Source: Alphaproteobacteria bacterium
GTDB lineage: Bacteria; Pseudomonadota; Alphaproteobacteria; Caulobacterales; Aquidulcibacteraceae
NCBI GenBank assembly: GCA_030430715.1
Contig: JAUIJZ010000011.1
Span: 1 to 53,604, forward strand
Length of the DNA stretch: 53,604 nt
Reading direction: 5' to 3'
The notes under the pieces were generated by a model that saw only the letters and a program-made list of their open reading frames with translations, ran no database searches and was not told the origin of the DNA. This document shows positions 27,480 to 36,301 of the stretch, one piece after another. A program made the translations under genes and the position numbers. The stretch's first letter is position 1. Each line of letters opens with the position of its first letter.

Positions 27480-27811
27480 TCCGCCCCACACTGATTGCAG
27501 CCGCTTTATTTGCTGCTGCGTGCACGCCCCCCGCCACCGAAGAACAGCCGCAGACTCCGATCGCCGACGCGGCGCAGGATCAAGCGCAAAACATGCCCCA
27601 AAACGCTGCCGAAGCTACCGCACAGGATACGTGCGGAGCATCTCAATATGCGCACCTTGTCGGCACGAACATCGCCGCGGTCACATTGCCCGCGGACAGC
27701 GGTATCCGCGTGGTCGCGCCCGACGACATCGTGACACAGGATTTCCGGCCGGATCGCATCAACGTCATTCTCGACGATGTGGGCGTAGTGCTGCGGCTGG
27801 AGTGCTACTGA
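27476..27811 (+). CDS. Peptidase inhibitor I78-family lipoprotein (first copy)
   Basis: The 111-residue product has a lipoprotein signal with Cys16 in FAAAC, then a Gln/Ala/Pro-rich linker. An I78-type domain follows from Cys53 to Cys110, with the pattern CG, H-LVG, VTQDFRPDRINVILDD and a closing LECY. I78 inhibitors are small beta-rich proteins held by one disulfide that block serine proteases. This copy would sit in the periplasm on a membrane. The ATG at 27476 overlaps the holC stop by 4 bp, so it is co-translated with pepA-holC. Family call from motif recall; target protease unknown. Confidence 0.75.
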   Translation: MIRPTLIAAALFAAACTPPATEEQPQTPIADAAQDQAQNMPQNAAEATAQDTCGASQYAHLVGTNIAAVTLPADSGIRVVAPDDIVTQDFRPDRINVILDDVGVVLRLECY

Positions 27812-27814
27812 GCC

Positions 27815-28096
27815 ATGCGGATTTTCGCGGCGCTGGCCTGCATTGCTCTGGCCACAGCGTGTGCGCCGACGCCTACGCCCGGGCCCGGCGGCGGCTTGAG
27901 CGGCGAGGACACGTGCGGAATGGCACGCAATGCGCATCTGATCGGCGTTCATGAAGATGACATCGACCGTGCCAGCTTGCCGCCTCTGACGCGCATCATC
28001 TGCCCTACCTGCCTCGTAACGCAGGACTATTCTCCCACGCGCCTCAATCTCCACACTTCCACCGAGGGGCGAGTTGCCAGCATGCGGTGCGGCTAA
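27815..28096 (+). CDS. Peptidase inhibitor I78-family lipoprotein (second copy)
   Basis: This 93-residue paralog starts 3 bp after the first copy. It has a lipoprotein signal with Cys16 in LATAC, a short Pro/Gly linker and an I78-like domain (Cys34, [20 protein letters not shown], closing RCG with Cys92). Unlike the first copy it carries an inserted CPTC pair (Cys63, Cys66) just before VTQDY, which could bind metal, form an extra disulfide or act as a redox motif. Tandem duplication followed by divergence is the simplest reading. Confidence 0.72.
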   Translation: MRIFAALACIALATACAPTPTPGPGGGLSGEDTCGMARNAHLIGVHEDDIDRASLPPLTRIICPTCLVTQDYSPTRLNLHTSTEGRVASMRCG

Positions 28097-28109
28097 TTTC
28101 CTGAACGCC

Positions 28110-28139
28110 TTGGCGGCGGCGCGCCGGGCGGTCTATAGA
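28110..28139 (+). promoter_or_regulatory. Candidate promoter of ndk
   Basis: TTGGCG (28110-28115) and TATAGA (28134-28139) are separated by 18 bp, upstream of ndk. The -10 matches that of the tRNA-Phe promoter. Start of transcription would be near 28146, giving a 30-nt leader. Match to consensus is 4 of 6 at both boxes, so confidence is limited. Confidence 0.4.
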
Positions 28140-28175
28140 GCGGCTCCATTTTCTCCCGGAGCTTCGAGACATCCC

Positions 28176-28598
28176 ATGCCCGCCGAACGCACGCTTTCGA
28201 TCATTAAACCCGACGCCACGCGCCGCAATCTGACCGGGGCGGTTAATGCCGTGATCGAAGAAGCGGGACTGCGCATCATCGCGCAGAAGCGCATCCAACT
28301 TTCGCAGGGCCAAGCTGAAGGCTTCTATGCGGTTCACAAGGAGCGCCCGTTCTTCAATGATCTCGTCACCTTCATGATGTCCGGACCCGTCGTGGTGCAG
28401 GTGCTCGAGGGCGAGAATGCCGTCGCCAAATATCGCGACGTGATGGGCGCGACCAATCCCGCCAATGCCGCTGAAGGCACCATTCGCAAGCGCTTCGCTG
28501 AATCGATCGAAGCCAATTCGGTGCATGGCTCGGACAGCGCTGAAAACGCGGCGCGTGAAATCGAGTTCTTTTTCACCGATCAAGAGATTGTCGGCTAA
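28176..28598 (+). CDS. ndk: Nucleoside diphosphate kinase
   Basis: The product [17 protein letters not shown] is 140 residues, the normal Ndk length, with the phosphorylated His117 in NSVHGSD. It balances nucleoside triphosphate pools by transferring the gamma phosphate. The frame is open upstream to 28074, but the ATG at 28176 gives the family's exact N-terminus. It has its own candidate promoter and a strong terminator, so it is probably a single-gene unit after the pepA operon. Confidence 0.97.
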   Translation: MPAERTLSIIKPDATRRNLTGAVNAVIEEAGLRIIAQKRIQLSQGQAEGFYAVHKERPFFNDLVTFMMSGPVVVQVLEGENAVAKYRDVMGATNPANAAEGTIRKRFAESIEANSVHGSDSAENAAREIEFFFTDQEIVG

Positions 28599-28621
28599 GC
28601 GCCCGGCGCCTCAAAAATAAG

Positions 28622-28651
28622 AAAGCCCGTCGCTGCGAAGCGGCGGGCTTT
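28622..28651. terminator. Bidirectional intrinsic terminator
   Basis: AAAGCCCGTCGC (28622-28633) and GCGGCGGGCTTT (28640-28651) pair over 12 bp with one G-T wobble and a 6-nt loop. The plus strand continues as TTTGTTTT and the minus strand as CTTATTTTT, so it can end ndk from the left and the 43-residue ORF from the right. Confidence 0.85.
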
Positions 28652-28657
28652 TTGTTT

Positions 28658-28789
28658 TCACTTCGGCTTCTTCTCAAAGCCCTTGTTCGGCGTGACGGGT
28701 TTAGCGTCGCTACCGCCGGGCTGAGCGGGGCCTTTTTGTCCGGTTCCGGTCTGCTTGGGCATCGAACCGCCAGGTTTTTTGTCTGACAT
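28658..28789 (-). CDS. Small basic Gly/Pro/Lys-rich protein (43 residues)
   Basis: ATG at 28789 is preceded by GAGGAGG with 5-nt spacing, one of the strongest ribosome sites in the window. The product begins MSDKKPGGSMPKQTGSGQKG and ends EKKPK; it is low-complexity, basic and probably disordered. It ends just before the bidirectional terminator. It is too short for usual gene callers. It could be a small nucleic-acid-binding or stress protein, but no function is shown. Confidence 0.6.
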   Translation of the reverse strand: MSDKKPGGSMPKQTGTGQKGPAQPGGSDAKPVTPNKGFEKKPK

Positions 28790-28830
28790 GCGCGCCTCCT
28801 CGTTTGGGCGCCCAAGCTTATGCGCGCGGA

Positions 28831-29400
28831 TCAAACCCGTGAAGCAAATTCCGTCAGGCAGCGTGGATAGAGCTGATGCTCCAATTCGAGCACGCGCGTG
28901 GCAAGGATTTCGGGCGTGTCCCCGGGATTGATGCGCAGGCGTTCTTGGCCGAGCATTTCGCCCGCATCCACTTCCTCCACCACGACATGCACGGTGCAGC
29001 CATGTTCGGCGTCGTTGGCTTCAAGCGCGCGCTCGTGCGTGCGCGTGCCGGGATATTTGGGGAGCAGCGAGGGATGGATGTTGATCATGCGGCCGGCCCA
29101 TTCGCGCACGAAATAGGGCGTTAACACACGCATGAAGCCGGCGAGGGCGATGATGTCGATATTGCGGGCGATCAGCAGCGCATTGAGTTCACGCTCGAAC
29201 GCTTCGCGGTTTTTGCCATAGGGCTTGTGATCAAGCGTCAGCGCTTCAACGCCTGCCGCGCGCGCCCGCTCCAAGCCAAGCGCTCCGGGCACGTTGGCCA
29301 AGACCAGCACGATCTCATAAACGTCTTGTTTGGCGTCGAGCAGCGCCTGCAGATTGCTGCCGCGGCCAGAAATCAATACGGCGACGCGCTTCTTGCTCAT
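28831..29400 (-). CDS. purN: Phosphoribosylglycinamide formyltransferase
   Basis: This 189-residue folate-dependent GAR transformylase catalyses the third step of purine synthesis. [11 protein letters not shown] is the N-terminal phosphate loop, the catalytic Asn and His are in [13 protein letters not shown], and the catalytic Asp is in EEVDAGE. Its ATG overlaps the purM stop in an ATGA, as in many proteobacterial purMN operons. Confidence 0.97.
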   Translation of the reverse strand: MSKKRVAVLISGRGSNLQALLDAKQDVYEIVLVLANVPGALGLERARAAGVEALTLDHKPYGKNREAFERELNALLIARNIDIIALAGFMRVLTPYFVREWAGRMINIHPSLLPKYPGTRTHERALEANDAEHGCTVHVVVEEVDAGEMLGQERLRINPGDTPEILATRVLELEHQLYPRCLTEFASRV

Positions 29401-30428
29401 GCCGCTTGCAACACGCCGATCTTGAAGGCGCGTTCGCCGCCCGCTTCGAGTTGCGCAATCACGTCATCAGCCTTGGCGGGCTCGACGATAAGCACCATGC
29501 CAATGCCAAGATTGAAAGTGCGGCGCATATCGTCTTCCGGCACGCTTCCCGTGGTCTGCAGCCAATCGAACACGGCGGGGCGCGTCCATGCGGCCCAATC
29601 GAACTCGGCTTTGAGCGTATCAGGCAGCGCGCGCGGCGTGTTTTCAACCAGACCACCGCCCGTGATGTGCGCGGCCCCTTTAGTCAGGCGGGCGCCGAAG
29701 ACCGGCTTCAGCGCGCGCGCATAGATGCGCGTCGGCGCCAGCAGAGCTTGCGCAAGCGTCTTGCTCGCTTCGAATGGCGCCGGCGCGTCCCAGGAAAGTC
29801 CAGAGCGCTCAACGATCTTTCGTACAAGAGAGTAGCCGTTCGAGTGCGGCCCGCTTGATGCGATTCCGATGATCACATCTCCCGCCTGCATCTCTTCGTT
29901 GCGCGGCAGCAGCGTGCCGCGTTCCGCCGCTCCCATGGCGAAGCCGGCGAGGTCATATTCGCCGGCGGCGTACATGCCGGGCATTTCTGCCGTCTCGCCG
30001 CCCGCGAGCGCTGCTCCGGCCTGACGGCAGCCCTCGGCGATGCCGCGCACCACACTCGCGGCCTGATCGGCATCCAATTTTCCGGTTGCGTAATAATCGA
30101 GGAAGACGAGCGGCTCGGCGCCTTGGGCTGAGAGGTCGTTCACGCACATGGCGACCAGATCGATTCCCACGGATTCGTGCTGGTTACTCTCGATCGCGAT
30201 CTTGAGTTTGGTGCCGACGCCGTCGGTGGTGGCTAGGAAAAGCGGATCCTTGAAGCCGGCCGCCTTGGGGTCGAACACGGCCGCAAAGCCCCCAAGCGCC
30301 GCCTGGGCGCCAGGCCGGGCCGTTGATTTTGCAGCAGGTTTGATCAATTCGACGAGCCGTTCGCCCTCATCGATGTCCACGCCAGCGTCGCGATAGGTCA
30401 AACCGCCTGTTTGGTTTTTTTGAGTCAC
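29397..30428 (-). CDS. purM: Phosphoribosylformylglycinamidine cyclo-ligase
   Basis: This AIR synthetase (about 343 residues) closes the imidazole ring in purine synthesis. It has [21 protein letters not shown] at the N-terminus, [10 protein letters not shown] in the ATP region and [15 protein letters not shown]. The frame is open to 30659, but family length and alignment place the start at GTG 30428. No good ribosome site precedes it, so the start is the weak point. It is divergent from the DUF2066 gene across an 85-bp gap. Confidence 0.94.
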   Translation of the reverse strand: MTQKNQTGGLTYRDAGVDIDEGERLVELIKPAAKSTARPGAQAALGGFAAVFDPKAAGFKDPLFLATTDGVGTKLKIAIESNQHESVGIDLVAMCVNDLSAQGAEPLVFLDYYATGKLDADQAASVVRGIAEGCRQAGAALAGGETAEMPGMYAAGEYDLAGFAMGAAERGTLLPRNEEMQAGDVIIGIASSGPHSNGYSLVRKIVERSGLSWDAPAPFEASKTLAQALLAPTRIYARALKPVFGARLTKGAAHITGGGLVENTPRALPDTLKAEFDWAAWTRPAVFDWLQTTGSVPEDDMRRTFNLGIGMVLIVEPAKADDVIAQLEAGGERAFKIGVLQAA

Positions 30429-30513
30429 GTGTTGAGTCCAGAAGCCGCCACATTGATAGGCGATTCCGCGCCGGATAGGTTGCACCGCATCCGACAACGC
30501 GCAGCGAGGTTCC

Positions 30514-31593
30514 ATGACGACCAAAGCCACGCCATTGGCCGTAATCGCGGCTTTCATCGCCGCCGCCTTTTGCGCGTTTGCGCCCGGGGCCGCAAGCGCG
30601 CAGCCGCGCGGCAATGTGTACGCCGTGTCCGGCGTCCATGTGGATGAAACCGCGGCCAACGCCGCCGAGGCGCAGCAGGCGGGCTTCGCGGCGGCTCAGC
30701 GCATTGGCTTCGAACGGCTGGTGCGGCGCATCACGCTACCGGGCGAATTGGCCGCTCAGGGCGGCGTTCCCGCGCTGGATGGAGCCACGTTGGAGCGCTT
30801 GGTGCTTAGCGTCGACGTTCAATCCGAGCGCCGCTCCTCGACCCGCTATATCGGGCAATTGGCGGTCCGCTTTGATCCAGGCAGCGTGCAAGGCCTGCTT
30901 CGAGGCCGAAATCTCACGATATTCGATACGCGCACAGCGCCCACTTTGGCGGTTCCGGTCGCGGTCGTGGGGACGCCGCCGGAAACGGCGACCTTGTGGC
31001 GTGAGGTGTGGGCCGGCGGCGGGTTCGGAGACGAACTCGCCCCCCTGGCCGTTGCCCCCGATAGTTTGCAAGGTGCGCCCGCCTGGGATGCCGCCGCGCC
31101 ATACGCCCAAGCCGCAGCGGCTGTGGGGGCGCTTTACGCTACGTTGCGCGTCCAGGGTTCCACAGCTTCGGCCGACCTTGTGCAAGTCGGTCCTTCAACC
31201 CGCACCGAACTTGGCCAAGTCGTAGCGCGGATCAATGGCTCGGATTCGGCGGCTTTGCGCGCCGCTTTGGCTTCTCTGGCAGAGCAAGCGTCGGATCGTG
31301 TGCAGACGGCGTGGAAGAATGTTGGCGCTGCGGGCGCGGGCCAGCGTGGGCGGATTTCAGCGTCGGCGCTCTATTCCGATCAGGCGCAATGGGAACGCAT
31401 TAAGCAAGGCCTTGAAGGCGCGGCTTCAACGCTGATTTCGGAAATCCGCATCGAAGCTGTTGGCCGCCAGGGCGCGCTGGTGTCGTTTTCCTTCGTGGGT
31501 GAGCGCGGTCAGTTGGCGTCGGAACTGCAACGGCGCGGCGTGCGTCTGGAAGACAGCCCATCCGGACCGGTCTTGCGCTCTACTGGGAGGTAG
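30514..31593 (+). CDS. DUF2066 domain exported protein
   Basis: The 359-residue product has a signal peptide ending at ASA (27-29) and then a DUF2066-type domain ([40 protein letters not shown]). The C-terminal half has repeated beta-rich segments ([41 protein letters not shown]). Its function is unknown. It lies 12 bp upstream of hda, an arrangement I recall from alphaproteobacteria, and may be periplasmic or outer-membrane bound. Confidence 0.8.
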   Translation: MTTKATPLAVIAAFIAAAFCAFAPGAASAQPRGNVYAVSGVHVDETAANAAEAQQAGFAAAQRIGFERLVRRITLPGELAAQGGVPALDGATLERLVLSVDVQSERRSSTRYIGQLAVRFDPGSVQGLLRGRNLTIFDTRTAPTLAVPVAVVGTPPETATLWREVWAGGGFGDELAPLAVAPDSLQGAPAWDAAAPYAQAAAAVGALYATLRVQGSTASADLVQVGPSTRTELGQVVARINGSDSAALRAALASLAEQASDRVQTAWKNVGAAGAGQRGRISASALYSDQAQWERIKQGLEGAASTLISEIRIEAVGRQGALVSFSFVGERGQLASELQRRGVRLEDSPSGPVLRSTGR

Positions 31594-31605
31594 GGCGACC
31601 CCGCA

Positions 31606-32301
31606 ATGCGTCAGCCCCGGCTGTTCGAGTTCCGCATGGGCGAGCGTTCGCCCGAGACGTTGGTGGTGACCGAAGCCAATCGCGACGCCGCAAAACTGCT
31701 CACCGAGTGGCGCTCCTGGCCGGGGGGCGCGATGGCTCTGTCCGGGCCGAAGGGCTCCGGCAAGACCCATATCGCCTTGGCTTGGGCCCTGGAATCTGGG
31801 GCGCGCCAGGTGTCCCCGCGGGCTACGCCAGACGATGCTGCGGTAATCTTCCAGGAAGCAGGCGGGCGGGTTTTTGTGGATGACGCCGATTGTGAGCGCG
31901 ACGAGGGTATGCTCTGGCGGTTGCTCGATTTGGCCCGGAGCGCGGGCGGCGCAGTGCTCTTGGTTGGGACCGAGGCCCCCGGCCTCTGGCAGGTCAACCT
32001 GCCAGATTTGCGCTCCCGATTGGCCGCAATGGCCGTCGCGCGGCTCGGAGAGCCCGATGAAGCGCTGATGGAAGTCGTTTTACGCCGGATATGTCGCGAA
32101 CAATTTATTTTATTGAGCGATGGTGCCGTTCGTTATCTGGCGCGCCGGATGCCGCGAAGCTTTGCGGCGGCGCATCAAATAGCGTCGGCGCTCGACGCCG
32201 ATCTGGTTAACGGATCTAAACCTGTGGCCCTGCCGGCGGCGCGTCGCGCGCTGGAAAAGATGCAGGCCAGGTGGGCGTCCGGTGGGATGGGAGACGGTTA
32301 G
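31606..32301 (+). CDS. hda: DnaA regulatory inactivator Hda (HdaA-like)
   Basis: This 231-residue DnaA-like AAA+ protein lacks the DNA-binding domain. It has an N-terminal sliding-clamp motif QPRLFEF (3-9), P-loop GPKGSGKT (47-54), Walker B VFVDDADC and a sensor region. Hda with the clamp stimulates DnaA-ATP hydrolysis and so limits re-initiation of replication. It is followed 4 bp later by ppk. Confidence 0.93.
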   Translation: MRQPRLFEFRMGERSPETLVVTEANRDAAKLLTEWRSWPGGAMALSGPKGSGKTHIALAWALESGARQVSPRATPDDAAVIFQEAGGRVFVDDADCERDEGMLWRLLDLARSAGGAVLLVGTEAPGLWQVNLPDLRSRLAAMAVARLGEPDEALMEVVLRRICREQFILLSDGAVRYLARRMPRSFAAAHQIASALDADLVNGSKPVALPAARRALEKMQARWASGGMGDG

Positions 32302-32305
32302 GACA

Positions 32306-34510
32306 ATGACGAAGCCGCGCAGAAAGGCGCGCGCACCGGCGCAGAAAAAGCCGGCGCCAGCGACGATGGGCCCAGAACGCTTCATCAACCGCGAGCTCTC
32401 CTGGCTCGCGTTCAATACGCGCGTGCTTGAGGAAGCCGAAAACGAGGCTCATCCATTGCTGGAGCGCCTGCGTTTTTTGTCCATCTCGGCCAACAACCTC
32501 GACGAATTCTACATGGTGCGCGTCGCCGGTCTGCATGAGCAGGTCAAGGCAGGCGCGTCTATTACCAGCCAGGACGGCCTCACGCCCGCCCAGCAGCTTG
32601 ATCGCGTCAATGCTGCTGCGACGGACCTGATCGCCCGCCAGCAGGAACGCTGGCGCATCCTGCGTGACGAAATGCGCGCTTCGGGCATTGCCGTGCTGCA
32701 TTCGAGCGAGCTCACAGACAAAGAGCGCCAATGGCTGAAGCCGATCTTCATGGCGGAAGTGTTTCCATTACTGACGCCGCTCGCCATCGATCCCGCGCAC
32801 CCGTTTCCCTTCATCGCGAACCTGGGTTTCGCCATCGCGCTCAAGCTCAAGCGCAAGCGTGATGGGCGTGCGCTCAATGCACTGATCCCAGTGCCGAGTC
32901 AGGTGACGCGCTTCATCGACGTGACACCGGCGCGGCCGCGCGCCGCCGCCGCCAAAACCGAGCGGCGCTATCTTTCGCTTGAAGGCGCGATCACGCTTTT
33001 TCTTGAAGAACTCTTCCCAGGCTATTCGGTCGAGGCGCAGGGCGCGTTCCGTGTGGTCCGCGATAGCGACATCGAGTTCAAGGAAGAAGCCGAAGACCTC
33101 GTGCGCGAATTCGAGATGCGGCTGAAGGAACGCCGTTTGGGCGATATCGTGCGCTTGAAAATCGAGGCGTCGATGCCCGAGGATTTGCGCAACTTTATCG
33201 TGCGCGAAATCGAGGCCAATCCACGGGATGTGATCCTTGTTGAAGGCATGCTCGGGCTTGCGCAGCTCGATGTGCTGGTGCGCGAGGAACGGCCCGATCT
33301 AAAATTCAAGCCTTACGAACCGCGCTCTCCAGAGCGGATCAAGGATTTCGGCGGCGACACCTTCGCCGCCATTCGCGCCAAGGATATCCTGGTGCATCAC
33401 CCCTACGAATCCTTCGACGCGGTGGTGCAATTTGTCCGTCAGGCTGCGGCCGATCCGGCTGTCGTTGCTATCAAGCAGACGCTCTATCGCACCTCGAAAG
33501 ACTCGCCGATCGTTGCGGCTTTGGTGGCGGCGGCCGAGGCTGGCAAGAATGTCACTGCGCTGATCGAGATCAAGGCGCGCTTCGATGAAGAAGCGAATTT
33601 GCGCTTGGCGCAGACGCTGGAACGCGCTGGTTGCTCGGTGGTCTATGGCTTCATCGACTACAAGACGCACGCGAAGGTGAGTTTGGTTGTGCGGCGCGAG
33701 GCCGAGGGCCTGCGCACCTATACGCATTTCGGCACGGGCAATTATCACCCGCTGACGGCGAAGATTTACACTGACCTTTCGCTGTTCACCTGCGATCCCG
33801 CGCTGGGGCGCGATGCGAGCCGTTTGTTCAATTTCATCACCGGCTATGCGACGCCGTCGGAGCTGGAAAAGCTCGCGCTTTCGCCGATCAATGTGAAATC
33901 AGAGCTGCTGCGGCTGATCGAAGATGAGATCGCGCATGTGCGCGTTGGCCGCCCGGGGACGATTTGGGCCAAGCTCAATTCGCTGGTTCATCCAGAGATT
34001 ATCGACGCGCTTTATCGGGCCTCGAATGAGGGCGTGAAAATCGATCTGGTGGTTCGCGGCATTTGCTGTCTGCGGCCGGGCGTCCCGGGCTTATCGGAAA
34101 ACATTCGCGTCAAATCGATCGTTGGGCGCTTTCTGGAGCATTCGCGAATCGTTTGCTTTGGGGCGGGCGCCGAACTCCCCAATCCCAAGGCCAAGGTGTT
34201 CATTTCATCCGCCGATTGGATGCCTCGGAACCTGGAACGGCGGGTTGAGGTCATGTGCCCGGTTGAAAATCCTACGGTCCACCAGCAAGTTCTCGACCAA
34301 ATCATGGTCGCGAACCTCAACGATGAGGCTCAAAGCTGGTACATGGACCCGGACGGGGTATTTAAACGCGTTGATGTCTCGAAACTACCCGACGAACCGT
34401 TCTCCGCGCACGTCTATTTCATGCGCAATCCGAGTCTGTCTGGGCGCGGGCGTGCGCTCAAGGGCGATGCGCCGGCGGCATTCGATCATATTGGCGCGCG
34501 CGGCTACTAG
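32306..34510 (+). CDS. ppk1: Polyphosphate kinase 1
   Basis: This PPK1 of about 734 residues builds polyphosphate from ATP. The N-domain begins [20 protein letters not shown], and the phosphorylated His is His455 in KTHAKVSLV, followed by [23 protein letters not shown]. The C2 domain continues to the end. The ATG at 32306 gives a basic tail ([16 protein letters not shown]) that may be disordered; a GTG at 32282 would overlap hda. Downstream ppx completes a synthesis/degradation pair. Confidence 0.97.
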   Translation: MTKPRRKARAPAQKKPAPATMGPERFINRELSWLAFNTRVLEEAENEAHPLLERLRFLSISANNLDEFYMVRVAGLHEQVKAGASITSQDGLTPAQQLDRVNAAATDLIARQQERWRILRDEMRASGIAVLHSSELTDKERQWLKPIFMAEVFPLLTPLAIDPAHPFPFIANLGFAIALKLKRKRDGRALNALIPVPSQVTRFIDVTPARPRAAAAKTERRYLSLEGAITLFLEELFPGYSVEAQGAFRVVRDSDIEFKEEAEDLVREFEMRLKERRLGDIVRLKIEASMPEDLRNFIVREIEANPRDVILVEGMLGLAQLDVLVREERPDLKFKPYEPRSPERIKDFGGDTFAAIRAKDILVHHPYESFDAVVQFVRQAAADPAVVAIKQTLYRTSKDSPIVAALVAAAEAGKNVTALIEIKARFDEEANLRLAQTLERAGCSVVYGFIDYKTHAKVSLVVRREAEGLRTYTHFGTGNYHPLTAKIYTDLSLFTCDPALGRDASRLFNFITGYATPSELEKLALSPINVKSELLRLIEDEIAHVRVGRPGTIWAKLNSLVHPEIIDALYRASNEGVKIDLVVRGICCLRPGVPGLSENIRVKSIVGRFLEHSRIVCFGAGAELPNPKAKVFISSADWMPRNLERRVEVMCPVENPTVHQQVLDQIMVANLNDEAQSWYMDPDGVFKRVDVSKLPDEPFSAHVYFMRNPSLSGRGRALKGDAPAAFDHIGARGY

Positions 34511-34540
34511 CGGCGGGACTGCTGATATGGGCCGCTCGCG

Positions 34541-36034
34541 GTGAGCGCCCCTGTTCTGCGGGACGGCCAGGAGGCCGCCGTCGTCGATGTGGGCTCGAAC
34601 TCGGTTCGTCTTGTCGTCTATCGCATTGATGGGCGCGCGATGACGCCGGTGCTCAACGAAAAAGTGATGGCGGGCCTTGGACGCGACCTTGCCCGCACAG
34701 GCGCACTGCCCCCTGAGGGTGCGGAAACCGCGCTCAGGGCGCTACGGCGCTTCAGTGCGCTGATTGAGGCGCGCGGTGTACGCGACGTCTTTCCAGTGGC
34801 GACCGCTGCTGTGCGCGACGCCGAGGATGGTCCCGATTTCGTGCAGCGCGTAAAGCGCGAGTCGGGGCTCAAATTGCGCGTGCTTGGCGGGGATGAAGAG
34901 GCGCGTCTCTCCGCGCTGGGCGTTAGCGCCGGTGCGCCCGACGCTGAAGGCGTTGTCGGAGATCTGGGCGGCGCTAGCCTTGAACTTGTTGAACTCACGA
35001 GCAATGGACTCGGTGCTGGCGAGACGTTCGCGCTCGGCCCGCTTTCACTGGCGCGTGAAGAATTTGAGTATGGCCGCGTCAGCAAGCAGGTCGCCGATGC
35101 GTTGGAATCCGCAAAGACGCTGAACGGACGCGGTGGCGATTTTTACGCTGTGGGCGGCGCATGGCGCGCGCTCGCGCGGATCGATATGGCGCTGCGCCAG
35201 CATCCGCTGGCGGTGTTGCATCATTACGAAATGTCGCGCGCCGAGGTGCTGAAACTGGTCGATGTCGTGCGCAAGCAGAGCAAGCGCTCATTGGAGAAAC
35301 TAGAGGACGCAGCCGCCAAGCGCGCAGATGCGCTGCCCTATGCGGCTGTCGTGTTGGAGCGTGTTGTGATGGCGGGCGCATTCGATCGCGTCATCCTTTC
35401 CGCCTTCGGTTTGCGTGAGGGCGTGCTGGTGGAGCGGATGAGCGCCGAGGCGCTACGCACGCATCCCTTGATCGCGGCGGCGGAGGCCTTGACGTTGCGC
35501 ACCCCGCGCTCACGTGCATTCTGTGTCGCCCTTGGCGAGTGGATTGCGCCGATGTTCGCTGCGAGCGCGCCTGTATTTGGGCCCGAGCGCGATCCGGTGC
35601 TGCGCGCCGCCGCCGCGCGCCTGGCTGATTTGGGCGGGGCGCTGCACCCCGAACAGCGGGCCGAAATCGTGTTCGATCTGGTGCTTCGTGGCCCGCTGGC
35701 GGCGATCTCACACGCCGAGCGCGCATTTCTGGCGGCGGCGGTACATCACCGCTACTCCAAGGGGCAGCCGCGTCAGGCCCCGGCCTATATGCGGCTGTTG
35801 AATGACGAGCAGCGCGCTGGTGCCGCGGCTCTGGGCGCAGGTTTGCGACTGGGCGCGGATTTGGCGGGCCGCAGCGAGACGTTGTTGGAATGCTTCGAAC
35901 TTCAAGCGGTTGACGGCTGCTTGAAGCTTCGTGTGAAGAAAGGTGCCGGCCATCTGGCGACCGAGACGGCCGCGCGCCGGCTCGACGCCGCCGCGCAGGC
36001 GCTAGGCTATACTGCGGAAGTGGAAGTGTTATGA
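34541..36034 (+). CDS. ppx: Exopolyphosphatase (Ppx/GppA family)
   Basis: This 497-residue ASKHA-fold phosphatase has VDVGSNSVRLVVYRID as phosphate motif 1 and GVVGDLGGASLEL as motif 2, with a helical C-terminal domain. It removes terminal phosphates from polyphosphate, or from pppGpp in GppA members. The start is GTG at 34541; the nearby ATG at 34527 is out of frame. It lies 30 bp after ppk and overlaps the DUF3297 gene in an ATGA. Confidence 0.94.
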   Translation: MSAPVLRDGQEAAVVDVGSNSVRLVVYRIDGRAMTPVLNEKVMAGLGRDLARTGALPPEGAETALRALRRFSALIEARGVRDVFPVATAAVRDAEDGPDFVQRVKRESGLKLRVLGGDEEARLSALGVSAGAPDAEGVVGDLGGASLELVELTSNGLGAGETFALGPLSLAREEFEYGRVSKQVADALESAKTLNGRGGDFYAVGGAWRALARIDMALRQHPLAVLHHYEMSRAEVLKLVDVVRKQSKRSLEKLEDAAAKRADALPYAAVVLERVVMAGAFDRVILSAFGLREGVLVERMSAEALRTHPLIAAAEALTLRTPRSRAFCVALGEWIAPMFAASAPVFGPERDPVLRAAAARLADLGGALHPEQRAEIVFDLVLRGPLAAISHAERAFLAAAVHHRYSKGQPRQAPAYMRLLNDEQRAGAAALGAGLRLGADLAGRSETLLECFELQAVDGCLKLRVKKGAGHLATETAARRLDAAAQALGYTAEVEVL

Positions 36035-36270
36035 GCGATACCCCGCCTGACCGGCTCTCGGTCGATCCTGACAGCCCTCATTATGACGAGGCCGTGCTTT
36101 CGCGGGGCGTCGGCGTGCGCTTCAAGGGCGAGGAAAAGACCAATGTCGAGGAATATTGCGTGAGCGAGGGCTGGGTGCGCCTCGCCGTAGGCAAGCAGGT
36201 CGACCGGCGCGGCAAGCAGCTCACCATCAAATATTCCGGTTCGGTCGAACCATACTTCCAGGACGTTTAG
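36031..36270 (+). CDS. DUF3297 family small protein
   Basis: This 79-residue protein, beginning MSDTPPDRLSVDPDSPHYDE and containing GVGVRFKGEEKTNVEEYCVSEGWVRLA, matches the DUF3297 family. That family is small, soluble and without known function. It is coupled to ppx by a 4-bp overlap, which hints at a link with polyphosphate or stress, but only by position. Confidence 0.8.
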   Translation: MSDTPPDRLSVDPDSPHYDEAVLSRGVGVRFKGEEKTNVEEYCVSEGWVRLAVGKQVDRRGKQLTIKYSGSVEPYFQDV

Positions 36271-36301
36271 GCACCGTGCGCGGGCGTGCTAATCAGGGCC
36301 C

